DNA of 64,000 nucleotides. Origin: an uncultured Lachnospiraceae bacterium (GTDB taxonomy: Bacteria > Bacillota > Clostridia > Lachnospirales > Lachnospiraceae). Within the stretch, counting starts at the first letter, position 1. The number at the start of each line of letters is the position of its first letter. The translations under genes were made by a program, and so were the position numbers. The notes beneath the pieces are model-generated. The model saw only the letters and a list, made by a program, of their open reading frames with translations, ran no database searches and was not told the origin of the DNA. The stretch covers positions 37,497 through 101,496 of the forward strand of contig CAPQSW010000001.1 in the NCBI GenBank assembly GCA_948688495.1, given 5' to 3'. Below, one piece after another: positions 35,813 to 42,925 of the stretch.

Positions 35813-36193
35813 CTAATCCCTTTTTACAGCAATTACTTCAATCTCTACAAGCCCGCCCTTGGGAAGCTTTGCCACCTCTACACAGGAACGCGCAGGGGCC
35901 TTTCCCTGGAAATACTGGGCATAAACCTCATTTACCTTGGCAAAGTCATTGATGTCATCTAAGAATACAGTAGTCTTCACCACATGCCCAAGGTCGCTGC
36001 CTGCCTCCTCTAACACAATGGCAAGGTTTTTCAGGCTCTGGTGTGTCTGTGCCTCCACGCCTTCCGGCAGAATACCGCTTTCAGGAATCAATCCCAACTG
36101 ACCGGATGTAAAAATAAGCCCGCCTGCTTCTACTGCATGTACATAAGGTCCTACTACTGCTGGTGCCTTCGGGGCATTGATTGTTTTCTTCAT
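35813..36193 (-). CDS. RidA family enamine/imine deaminase
   Basis: Hydrolyses reactive enamine and imine intermediates released by PLP enzymes, sparing other enzymes. At 126 residues (MKKTINAPKAPAVVGPY...) it is exactly RidA-sized. It carries LIFTSGQLGLIPESG near residue 30, TTVFLDDINDFAKVNEVYAQYF, and the substrate Arg in PARSCVEVAKLPKGGLVEIE. The ATG at 36191-36193 is preferred because GAGGAAAAAG is just upstream; an in-frame extension of 18 residues lacks such a site. It has a promoter at 36252-36280. Confidence 0.95.
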   Translation of the reverse strand: MKKTINAPKAPAVVGPYVHAVEAGGLIFTSGQLGLIPESGILPEGVEAQTHQSLKNLAIVLEEAGSDLGHVVKTTVFLDDINDFAKVNEVYAQYFQGKAPARSCVEVAKLPKGGLVEIEVIAVKRD

Positions 36194-36251
36194 TCTTTTT
36201 CCTCTTTTCTTATTCTTTGTAGTATTGGTAAATAACAATAATTTCATTTAC

Positions 36252-36280
36252 AGTATAATCATCTGACATACATTTGTCAA
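36252..36280 (-). promoter_or_regulatory. Sigma-A promoter of ridA
   Basis: Minus strand TTGACA (36280-36275), 17 bp, TATACT (36257-36252). Its -35 box is only 9 bp from the -35 box of the plus-strand tRNA-Leu promoter, so the two are tightly divergent. Confidence 0.88.
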
Positions 36281-36288
36281 AAAAACTC

Positions 36289-36317
36289 TTGCATTTTTAT
36301 CATCTATATGATAGAAT
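36289..36317 (+). promoter_or_regulatory. Promoter of tRNA-Leu
   Basis: Plus strand TTGCAT (36289-36294), 17 bp, TAGAAT (36312-36317). The tRNA begins 30 bases downstream of the -10 box. This fits a single-gene tRNA transcript ended by the hairpin at 36436. Confidence 0.82.
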
Positions 36318-36347
36318 ATCATTTGTTCGGGTGAGTAACCCGCAAAT

Positions 36348-36431
36348 GCCGGTGTGTCGGAATTGGCAGACGAGGCAGACTCAAAATCTGTTGTTGGCAA
36401 CAACGTATGGGTTCAAGTCCCATCACCGGCA
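36348..36431 (+). tRNA. tRNA-Leu, anticodon CAA
   Basis: A class II tRNA of 84 bases. GCCGGTG (36348-36354) pairs with CACCGGC (36424-36430) as the acceptor stem, with discriminator A at 36431. The anticodon loop CTCAAAA is closed by GCAGA/TCTGT, giving anticodon CAA, which reads UUG. A long variable arm (TGTTGGCAACAA) and the T-loop GGTTCAAGTCC follow. CCA is not encoded. Confidence 0.95.
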
Positions 36432-36435
36432 GTTT

Positions 36436-36480
36436 ATAGCGCGAAATCTAACCACAAGGGTTTAGGTTCCGCGCTATTTT
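36436..36480 (+). terminator. Terminator after tRNA-Leu
   Basis: ATAGCGCG (36436-36443) pairs with CGCGCTAT (36470-36477), with an inner CTAACC/GGTTTAG-type pairing, followed by TTTT on the plus strand. It begins 4 bases after the tRNA discriminator. Confidence 0.85.
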
Positions 36481-36491
36481 GTGCGGTAAAA

Positions 36492-36533
36492 GGACCGTCA
36501 CACGAAAAATCAGTGTGCCGGTCCCTGTTTTTA
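36492..36533 (+). terminator. Second hairpin terminator downstream of tRNA-Leu
   Basis: GGACCGTCACAC (36492-36503) pairs with GTGTGCCGGTCC (36513-36524), 12 bp with one mismatch, followed by TGTTTTTATT. Two terminators in series separate the tRNA from the convergent minus-strand exported-protein gene. Confidence 0.8.
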
Positions 36534-36584
36534 TTCTTCCACCAAAGGAATAATAACTGCTTTCATTTATTCTATTACCCTGCA

Positions 36585-38003
36585 CTACTTTACAACAATA
36601 GCCTTTACCTTAGACCATTCAGAATAAATAGCCTTCCCTTTCTTACCGAGTCCTGTGCTGGTATAAGCGCGGACCCTGACATAATATATTTTCCCTCTCG
36701 CCAGCTTGGATACCTTTTTTGAAACTGTAGTATTTTTATCTATAGTAATTGTGGCAGTGCTTCCTTTTGAAAATCTGCTGCTTGTAGAATAGGAAACCTC
36801 GTAACCCGTACTCTGATCTGTCTGCTTCTTCCATGTTACCGTAAAACTTTTCTTTTTAGACTTCAGCTTTGTTATGGATGTGGATTTTGGAATGACGGTA
36901 AACGTTTTCTTTACCGTTCCGGTGTAATTCCCTTTTAATTTAACCGCTACAGAATATTTCCCTACATTCTCCGTGCTGCTGGGATAAGTTACCGTATAAT
37001 CCCTGCCGGCTTTTAGAGTTTTCCCTTTGCTATTCTTCACTGTAACAGAAGGCTTATTTGCCCTTCCCGTCCTGGAATAAGATGTCTTAGATAAATTTAT
37101 GTCCTTAGCCGCATAGATTTTGGTGGTTGTCTTATCTTTGCATTTGGAGCACTTGACTGCCTTCTGCCCATTTTTCTTTGAACTGGCCGGAGTAATGGTT
37201 GTCTGGTATTTATGGTTACATGTAACGGTCACTTCACACTCAGCGGATATTTCTCCGTCTGCAGAAGCTACGGTAATGGTCGTTTTACCAGCAGCCAGAC
37301 CAGTTATAACACCTTTCGTACTTACCGTGGCCACTGACGGCTCTGACGAGCTCCACTCAACCGATTTATCCGTCGCATTGCTTGGCAGAACTGCAGCCCT
37401 CAGTGTCTTTTGCTCTCCATCTTTCATCTCAACCCTCTTGCGGCTTAAAGAGATGGAAGATACATTTATCGTTGGCTTCTGATAGCTCAAGGTAAGATAA
37501 TACTGGCTGTCATATGTCTTCTGCTGTCTTATGGCAAAATAATAATCGCCCTCGCTTAGTGAAATCAGTGCAGAGCCATAATACATCGCCCGTGCAGAAC
37601 TGAAATTTTTCTTAACTTTGCAATCTTCCTTGCAGGAGCGCCAAACCAAATCATCTGGTTCTTCACTGTCAAAGATGGCAAATCCATCATAAGCAGAGGC
37701 AACGCTAAGATACGCTCCTTCTTCCGATTCCAGATACATATCAAGCAAACCGTCCTGCGGCATGGAAAATTCATATATTTTCCAATAATACAGGCTGTCT
37801 CCCGCCGTTCCCTCAATACCGCCGCGATAATCCTTCTCTTTTATGGAATCCATGACAGCAGCCCCAAGATTTAATTCTTCTGCATAATCGAGCCATCCTT
37901 CTGCATGCGCGGTCAAGGGTACAGACACTGCACCAGATACCATCAGCATCAACGCTAACAGCCCCGACATCACTTTTTTCGAAAATAGCTTCTTCCCATT
38001 CAT
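36585..38003 (-). CDS. Exported protein with Ig-like (BIG2) and Fn3-like modules
   Basis: A 472-residue exported protein with a signal peptide (about 1-36, ending LTAHAEGW). An N-terminal domain of about 130 residues looks like a pre-peptidase C-terminal-type beta sandwich (SLYYWKIYEFSMPQDGLLDMYL). Next come a BIG2 Ig-like module (SISLSRKRVEMKDGE...GVITGLAAGKTTITV), a small Cys-containing segment (CNHKY...CSKCKDKT) and a tail module ending YSEWSKVKAIVVK. The start is the ATG at 38001-38003 because AAGGAGGAGGG precedes it; the upstream in-frame extension is unlikely. No wall anchor is visible. The tail resembles that of the LRR protein at 9.6 kb. Confidence 0.86.
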   Translation of the reverse strand: MNGKKLFSKKVMSGLLALMLMVSGAVSVPLTAHAEGWLDYAEELNLGAAVMDSIKEKDYRGGIEGTAGDSLYYWKIYEFSMPQDGLLDMYLESEEGAYLSVASAYDGFAIFDSEEPDDLVWRSCKEDCKVKKNFSSARAMYYGSALISLSEGDYYFAIRQQKTYDSQYYLTLSYQKPTINVSSISLSRKRVEMKDGEQKTLRAAVLPSNATDKSVEWSSSEPSVATVSTKGVITGLAAGKTTITVASADGEISAECEVTVTCNHKYQTTITPASSKKNGQKAVKCSKCKDKTTTKIYAAKDINLSKTSYSRTGRANKPSVTVKNSKGKTLKAGRDYTVTYPSSTENVGKYSVAVKLKGNYTGTVKKTFTVIPKSTSITKLKSKKKSFTVTWKKQTDQSTGYEVSYSTSSRFSKGSTATITIDKNTTVSKKVSKLARGKIYYVRVRAYTSTGLGKKGKAIYSEWSKVKAIVVK

Positions 38004-38064
38004 AAAAACCCTCCTCCTTTTTAATCTGATTTTAGCATTATAATGTTTAACATTCAAGGATAAT

Positions 38065-38316
38065 TTACCACCTGTCCCCCGCAGATTTCCATTTCTCCTT
38101 GCCAGAAGTCCACAATTCGTTCAAAAAATCGATGCCATAAGGTCCCTCCCACACAGCAATCTCTAACACCTGTACCTCCCCCCCGTTTTCTTCACCCTCG
38201 ACCGGCGGCAGTTCTTTCTTTACGGAAGCAAACTTAAAGCGCATGCCCTCATAGCTTCCGGTAAAGGCAGCCTTTTTTAGATAGGGGAGCGACAAAATAT
38301 CCCTGCGCTCAATCAT
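38065..38316 (-). CDS. Small conserved-looking protein downstream of lysA, unknown
   Basis: An 83-residue protein (MIERRDILSLPYLKKAAFTG...). GGGAGG stands 7 bp before the ATG at 38314-38316. It is mixed alpha/beta in look, with a Trp-rich end and no known motif. It lies 12 bp downstream of lysA and is probably in the TrmB-lysA transcript. I do not recognise a family; function unknown. Confidence 0.65.
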   Translation of the reverse strand: MIERRDILSLPYLKKAAFTGSYEGMRFKFASVKKELPPVEGEENGGEVQVLEIAVWEGPYGIDFLNELWTSGKEKWKSAGDRW

Positions 38317-38328
38317 CACAAAACCTCC

Positions 38329-39603
38329 CTATCTTTCCTTCATATCTTTTAAAATATCAAAACAGTCAAATGTGGCAAAATAATCTTTTGGTGTCTCTGC
38401 ACGGCGGATGAGCTGCGTACTGCCGTCCTCCTTTAGAAGAATTTCCGCTGATTTCAGCTTTCCGTTGTAATTATATCCCATCGAAAAGCCATGTGCACCC
38501 GTATCATGGATGACCAAAAGGTCTCCCATGTCAATCTTCGGCAGCATCCGGTCAATTGCAAATTTATCGTTATTCTCACATAGGGAACCGGTAATATCGT
38601 ATTTGTGGTCGCATACGCTGTTGTCCTTGCCCATAACCGTAATGTGGTGGTACGCGCCATACATGGCAGGACGCATCAGGTTAACCGCACATGCATCACA
38701 GCCGATGTATTCTTTATGGGTATGTTTCTCATGGATGGCCTTGGTTACCAGACAGCCATAAGGTCCCATCATAAAGCGTCCCAGCTCTGCATAAATGGCT
38801 ATATCTCCCATTCCAGCCGGAACCAGCACTTCCTCGTACACTTTGCGTACTCCCTCACCGATCACGCGAATATTGTTCGGCTCCTCGCCTGGACGGTAAG
38901 GAATGCCAATTCCACCGGAAAGATTGATAAAGCGGATATCCGCCCCTGTCTCCTCCTTTAATTTCACGGCTGTTTCAAACAATGTCTTTGCCAAGGTTGG
39001 ATAATAGTCGTTCGTCACGGTATTGCTCGCCAAAAATGCATGAATACCAAAATGTCTCGCCCCCTTTTCCTTTAACACCTTGAATCCTTCAAAGAGCTGC
39101 TCTGTGGTAAATCCATATTTCGCATCTCCGGGGTTGTCCATAATGCTGTTGCTGATCTTGAATACACCGCCTGGATTGTAACGGCAGCTGATTGTCTCTG
39201 GAATATGTCCAATCGTTTTTTCCAGAAAATCAATATGCGTAAAATCATCCAGATTGATAATTGCGCCAATCTCATCTGCAAATTGAAATTCCTCCGCAGG
39301 CGTGGTATTGGAGGAAAACATAATATTCTCTCCCTCAAAGTGCAGCGCGTCCGCAAGCATCAGCTCTGTCAGGGAAGAACAGTCGCACCCGCAGCCGCAT
39401 TCTTTTAGAATATTTATCAAAAACGGATTGGGCGTTGCCTTAACTGCAAAATACTCTTTAAATCCCTTATTCCAGGAAAACGCCTCTTTTAACGCCTGTG
39501 CATTCTCTCGAATCCCTCTCTCATCATAGAGATGAAACGGTGTTGGATACTCTTTTACAATTTTTTTCAGTTGTTCGTTCGTTACAAATGGTTCTTTCTT
39601 CAT
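38329..39603 (-). CDS. lysA: Diaminopimelate decarboxylase
   Basis: Last step of lysine synthesis: decarboxylation of meso-diaminopimelate. It is a 424-residue PLP enzyme of the alanine-racemase fold. The PLP lysine is Lys55 in YFAVKATPNP; phosphate binding is by the glycine loop SGGIGIPY; the C-terminal catalytic Cys is in GSLCENNDKF; the end of the beta domain reads GAHGFSMGYNYNGK. It is 2 bp from the TrmB-type regulator gene upstream, so transcription is tied to that regulator. A related substrate (for example another diamino acid) cannot be excluded from sequence alone. Confidence 0.9.
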   Translation of the reverse strand: MKKEPFVTNEQLKKIVKEYPTPFHLYDERGIRENAQALKEAFSWNKGFKEYFAVKATPNPFLINILKECGCGCDCSSLTELMLADALHFEGENIMFSSNTTPAEEFQFADEIGAIINLDDFTHIDFLEKTIGHIPETISCRYNPGGVFKISNSIMDNPGDAKYGFTTEQLFEGFKVLKEKGARHFGIHAFLASNTVTNDYYPTLAKTLFETAVKLKEETGADIRFINLSGGIGIPYRPGEEPNNIRVIGEGVRKVYEEVLVPAGMGDIAIYAELGRFMMGPYGCLVTKAIHEKHTHKEYIGCDACAVNLMRPAMYGAYHHITVMGKDNSVCDHKYDITGSLCENNDKFAIDRMLPKIDMGDLLVIHDTGAHGFSMGYNYNGKLKSAEILLKEDGSTQLIRRAETPKDYFATFDCFDILKDMKER

Positions 39604-39605
39604 CT

Positions 39606-40349
39606 TTATGCTCCTTTCTTACCCTCAAGCTCCAGCAGACGGATTTCATTTTTCATGGAATCTTTAAACACCTGTACAAAATTTGGCTGTCCGGAATACA
39701 GACAGGTGCTGTCCTTTCCCTTTCCCAGTTCTCCGCTGAGCACATACTTGGAATCTGTAATAATTCCAATCTGATTCTTCTTATCAGAAGTTATATAGAT
39801 TTTGATTCCCTTTCCTTTACCAGAAAGCAGTTCCGGCCTGTCATCCATGCCCCGTGGAAATGCTGTCAGGATCACCACCTTAATATTCCTCTCTGCCAGT
39901 TCCCGCAATTCGTCCTCAAATTTTATGAGTAATGAGGCAGACATGGACAGATATACCCTCTTTTTGGCTTTCGCAAGCATATTGCGAATCTTGTCCCCTA
40001 TATGCTCGTCGGAAACAATCGTAACATACCCTTCGACATTTTCTTTCTCTTTCGGCATATGTTCTGACAAAAACTCCTGCTTTCGTATAAGGCTGTTAAT
40101 TTTATTCTGGCAAAATTCTAACACCTCCACTGCCGTATACTTCCGGGAAGAACCCTCGCTGACATACGCTGCACCTTTGTCCGACAACCCTTCCAGCGCT
40201 TTGTATACATTCGAGCGGGAAATTCCTGTTTTCTTTGCCAGTTCATAGCCATTACTGGTCCCTGAGCGGTATAACTCCAGGTAAACGGACGCCTCCTGCC
40301 CCGTCAGTCCAAAAGACACAAGATATTCCACCAGTTTCTTTTCTTCCAT
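39606..40349 (-). CDS. TrmB family transcriptional regulator
   Basis: A 247-residue regulator. The N-terminal winged helix (about 1-75) has LTGQEASVYLELYRSG...ELAKKTGISRSNVYKALEGL, then a coiled-coil linker and a phospholipase-D-like effector domain from about residue 105, as in TrmB-type repressors that sense small metabolites. It lies 2 bp upstream of lysA. A perfect palindrome overlaps the -10 box of its own promoter, implying autoregulation. Which effector it senses is unknown; lysine or a pathway intermediate would fit the neighbour. Confidence 0.9.
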   Translation of the reverse strand: MEEKKLVEYLVSFGLTGQEASVYLELYRSGTSNGYELAKKTGISRSNVYKALEGLSDKGAAYVSEGSSRKYTAVEVLEFCQNKINSLIRKQEFLSEHMPKEKENVEGYVTIVSDEHIGDKIRNMLAKAKKRVYLSMSASLLIKFEDELRELAERNIKVVILTAFPRGMDDRPELLSGKGKGIKIYITSDKKNQIGIITDSKYVLSGELGKGKDSTCLYSGQPNFVQVFKDSMKNEIRLLELEGKKGA

Positions 40350-40365
40350 AATTACACGCTCTTTC

Positions 40366-40393
40366 TATAGTATTATCTTTCAGGAATACTATA
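40366..40393 (-). promoter_or_regulatory. Palindromic operator overlapping the TrmB-lysA promoter
   Basis: A perfect 9-bp inverted repeat TATAGTATT (40366-40374) with AATACTATA (40385-40393), separated by 10 bp. The right arm covers the -10 box. A dimeric regulator bound here would block RNA polymerase. The TrmB protein encoded just downstream is the obvious candidate. Confidence 0.75.
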
Positions 40394-40416
40394 AGGGCTT
40401 GAAAAAGAAATGTCAA
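40388..40416 (-). promoter_or_regulatory. Sigma-A promoter of trmB-like/lysA
   Basis: Minus strand TTGACA (40416-40411), 17 bp, TATAGT (40393-40388). Predicted transcription starts near 40381, inside the palindrome spacer. Confidence 0.85.
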
Positions 40417-40457
40417 GAGATTAATGTGAACTGTTTGCAAATTCCATGCACCCACAA

Positions 40458-40485
40458 AGGGCATACTGCCCATGCAGTATGCCCT
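40458..40485 (-). terminator. Terminator after the chemoreceptor gene
   Basis: A 12-bp perfect stem (40458-40469 with 40474-40485) and a 4-base loop, 28 bp past the stop codon of the chemoreceptor gene. The T-tract after it is short (TTTGTG). Confidence 0.75.
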
Positions 40486-40512
40486 GTATGTATTGTAACG
40501 GTTATAAGATGC

Positions 40513-42339
40513 CTATAACTTAAACTTCATTGTCTCCTCATTCTGCCGTTTACTCAGCTCTACTAAAGACCTGGTATCCTTGCTGCATTCCTCGATCCCC
40601 TCTGCAACAAGCTGCATGCTTGCGCTGGTCTCCTCCGTAGATGCAGCATTTTCCTGCACTATGCTCGCCAGATTGTTAACAGAATCTGCCACCAGCTGTT
40701 TTAGGGAATTCAGTACATCCGTCTGCCCGCCAATCTCTTTGGTCACATCCTCCACCATCCTTATCTCCTCGTAGAGATGATCAAATGCCTGCCGTGTTTC
40801 CTCTAAGCGCGCCTGCTGCTCCTGGACATTTTTAGACACCACCTGCATGTTGTCTACAGAAATTGCCACATTACCGGTAAGTTCCTTTACAATACCCTCA
40901 ATCTCCTGAGCACTGCCGGCAGATTCCTCCGCAAGATTCCGTATTTCCTCTGCCACAACGGCAAATCCCCTGCCAGCCTCGCCGGCACGTGCAGCTTCTA
41001 TACTGGCATTTAACGACAATAAATTCGTCTGTTCTGCCAGCCCTTTTATAATTTCAACTGCCTTATTGATATTCTCCGCCGATTCGTTATTTCTGTTGGT
41101 CTGTTCATATACCGTATCGATTGCTTCAATGGTAATATCCGTAATCTTATATAATAGGTTAATACTCTCAGAAGCCTCTGCGGAGCATTCCATCATGGTA
41201 GAAACAGATTCCTCCAGCTTGATCACATCCTGCTTTTCTGTCTCGATGACATTGCCCAGCTCGATAATCTTGCCATTGACGGTCTCTGTCTCTGAAGCCT
41301 GGTTTGTCGCTCCCAGCGCAAGCTCCTCGATTGCTGTATTCACATTCTGTATGCTGTTGGTTATCTCCTCAAACTTCTCCCCGAACTTCTCACTGCTGTT
41401 CTTTAACTGGCCTCCTGACTCACTTATGTTCCCTATCATTTCCGCCAGTGAATCCTTTACTCCCTCCAGGGAACGTGCAATCTTTCCAATCTCGTCTGCC
41501 CTGTTTGTGAGCCTTGGATCTATCTCGTAAGACAGATCTCCTTCCGCCGTCTTCCTTAAATTTCCTTCGACCCGCTGAATCCCTCTTGTCAGCCTTTTTC
41601 CAAAAAACAGGGATACAACGAAGGAAATCACCAGCACCACTACAACCGCAACCGCAAAAAATATAATCATTTGCCGGAACTGGCCGCTGATTTTTTTTCT
41701 GGTAACGGCGATTTCCTCATTCATGTCATCCACATAATTACCAGTAGTAATCACCCAGCCCCAGGGCTCGAATTTCTGAGAATAGGCTACCTTCGGCGCA
41801 ACGGTGACTCCATCTGCCTTTGTAAACTGAAACTCATTGTAGCCGCCACCCGCATCTGCAGATGCTACGATATTCTGGGTAATCTTCACCCCGTCCTGGT
41901 CTGTCAGATCGTACCGGTTGCTTCCCTCCTGCTCTGGCAGGATCGGATGCATGAGCAAAGTACAATCCTCTCCGTCAACCCACATATAACCCGAACCGTC
42001 ATCCCGGTAACGCATACTCCTGACAGCTTCTAACGCCTGGCTTTTTGCTTCCTCTTCCGTCATGCTGCCAGCCTGTGCCCTGTCATAAAATCCTTGTACC
42101 AGGGAAATTGCTGACTGTACCTGCGATTTAATCTCGGTCTTATAATCCTCACTCTTGGTCATCTCATACTCACTGGCAGACTGGCTCATTGACTGACGTA
42201 AGAAGAATATCCCAATGCCTCCAAGACAAACGGCGGCTAATGCAATCAATAGAAACACCACCATAACCACCATAATCGCTAGGCTTTTTACTCCCTTATT
42301 CCCGGTTCCCCTACTGTTGATTTCTTTTGTTTTACTCAT
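40513..42339 (-). CDS. Methyl-accepting chemotaxis protein with single Cache domain
   Basis: A 608-residue transmembrane chemoreceptor. First membrane segment at about 20-45. The periplasmic-side domain (about 60-200) reads as sCache_2 (YRDDGSGYMWVDGEDCTLLMHP, SQKFEPWGWVITTGNYVDDM). Second membrane segment at about 220-245, then HAMP, then a long signalling coiled coil with the tip EIRNLAEESAGSAQEI and the hallmark AARAGEAGRGFAVVAEEIRNLA. sCache domains often bind small carboxylates. It implies that the organism is motile or has a chemosensory array, although no other che or flagellar gene is in the window. Confidence 0.93.
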   Translation of the reverse strand: MSKTKEINSRGTGNKGVKSLAIMVVMVVFLLIALAAVCLGGIGIFFLRQSMSQSASEYEMTKSEDYKTEIKSQVQSAISLVQGFYDRAQAGSMTEEEAKSQALEAVRSMRYRDDGSGYMWVDGEDCTLLMHPILPEQEGSNRYDLTDQDGVKITQNIVASADAGGGYNEFQFTKADGVTVAPKVAYSQKFEPWGWVITTGNYVDDMNEEIAVTRKKISGQFRQMIIFFAVAVVVVLVISFVVSLFFGKRLTRGIQRVEGNLRKTAEGDLSYEIDPRLTNRADEIGKIARSLEGVKDSLAEMIGNISESGGQLKNSSEKFGEKFEEITNSIQNVNTAIEELALGATNQASETETVNGKIIELGNVIETEKQDVIKLEESVSTMMECSAEASESINLLYKITDITIEAIDTVYEQTNRNNESAENINKAVEIIKGLAEQTNLLSLNASIEAARAGEAGRGFAVVAEEIRNLAEESAGSAQEIEGIVKELTGNVAISVDNMQVVSKNVQEQQARLEETRQAFDHLYEEIRMVEDVTKEIGGQTDVLNSLKQLVADSVNNLASIVQENAASTEETSASMQLVAEGIEECSKDTRSLVELSKRQNEETMKFKL

Positions 42340-42373
42340 CTCTCCATCCCCTAACCATCAATTCTATAGTACA

Positions 42374-42402
42374 ATTATCCTCTTTTTATCCGTTCTTGTC
42401 AA
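42374..42402 (-). promoter_or_regulatory. Promoter of the chemoreceptor gene
   Basis: Minus strand TTGACA (42402-42397), 17 bp, GATAAT (42379-42374). It lies in the 75-bp gap after nrdG. No sigma-28-type motility promoter is apparent there. Confidence 0.72.
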
Positions 42403-42414
42403 TATATTTATACA

Positions 42415-42906
42415 TTATGCACAATGAAGCACTACATTTCCCGTCCGCAACGAAGATGGAACATCAATCACACGCTGATTCGTGCTCCCACGCCAGTATA
42501 GCTGTGTATCTTTCTGTTCTGCAATAAATTCCCCATCCACCAAAACATCCAGGTATTTCATAATCTCCAACCCTGAAACTGCCTCCCAAACAAAGCCAGT
42601 GTACATCCAGATGGTCTTAGCTGGAAACAATCCCCGGATTTCTTTTACGAGCTTCAAGACATCCAGACGATTTCCAAAATACAGGGGATCACCACCGCTT
42701 AACGTAACCCCGGATATGTAGTCCTTAGAAATCTCCTGAAACAATTCTTCCTTCGCACTCGCATCAAATAAGAGTCCTCCGTTCGGATCCCAGGTGATGG
42801 GATTTTGGCAATCCCTGCAGCAATGGGAACAGCCGGATACCCATAAGACCGTGCGAAGTCCGTCACCGTTGAGCATATCATCCTTTGTTATATCATGGTA
42901 TCTCAT
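42415..42906 (-). CDS. nrdG: Anaerobic ribonucleotide reductase activating protein NrdG
   Basis: Radical SAM activase that installs the glycyl radical on NrdD. The 163-residue form starts MRYHDITKDDMLNGDGLR at the ATG at 42904-42906, the usual beginning for the family; an in-frame upstream extension overlaps the end of nrdD. The iron-sulfur cysteines are in CSHCCRDC (C-x3-C-x2-C), followed by NPITWDPNGG. The ribosome binding region GGAGGAAGG is upstream. It lies 19 bp after nrdD. Confidence 0.95.
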   Translation of the reverse strand: MRYHDITKDDMLNGDGLRTVLWVSGCSHCCRDCQNPITWDPNGGLLFDASAKEELFQEISKDYISGVTLSGGDPLYFGNRLDVLKLVKEIRGLFPAKTIWMYTGFVWEAVSGLEIMKYLDVLVDGEFIAEQKDTQLYWRGSTNQRVIDVPSSLRTGNVVLHCA

Positions 42907-42925
42907 CCCTAATTTGCCTTCCTCC

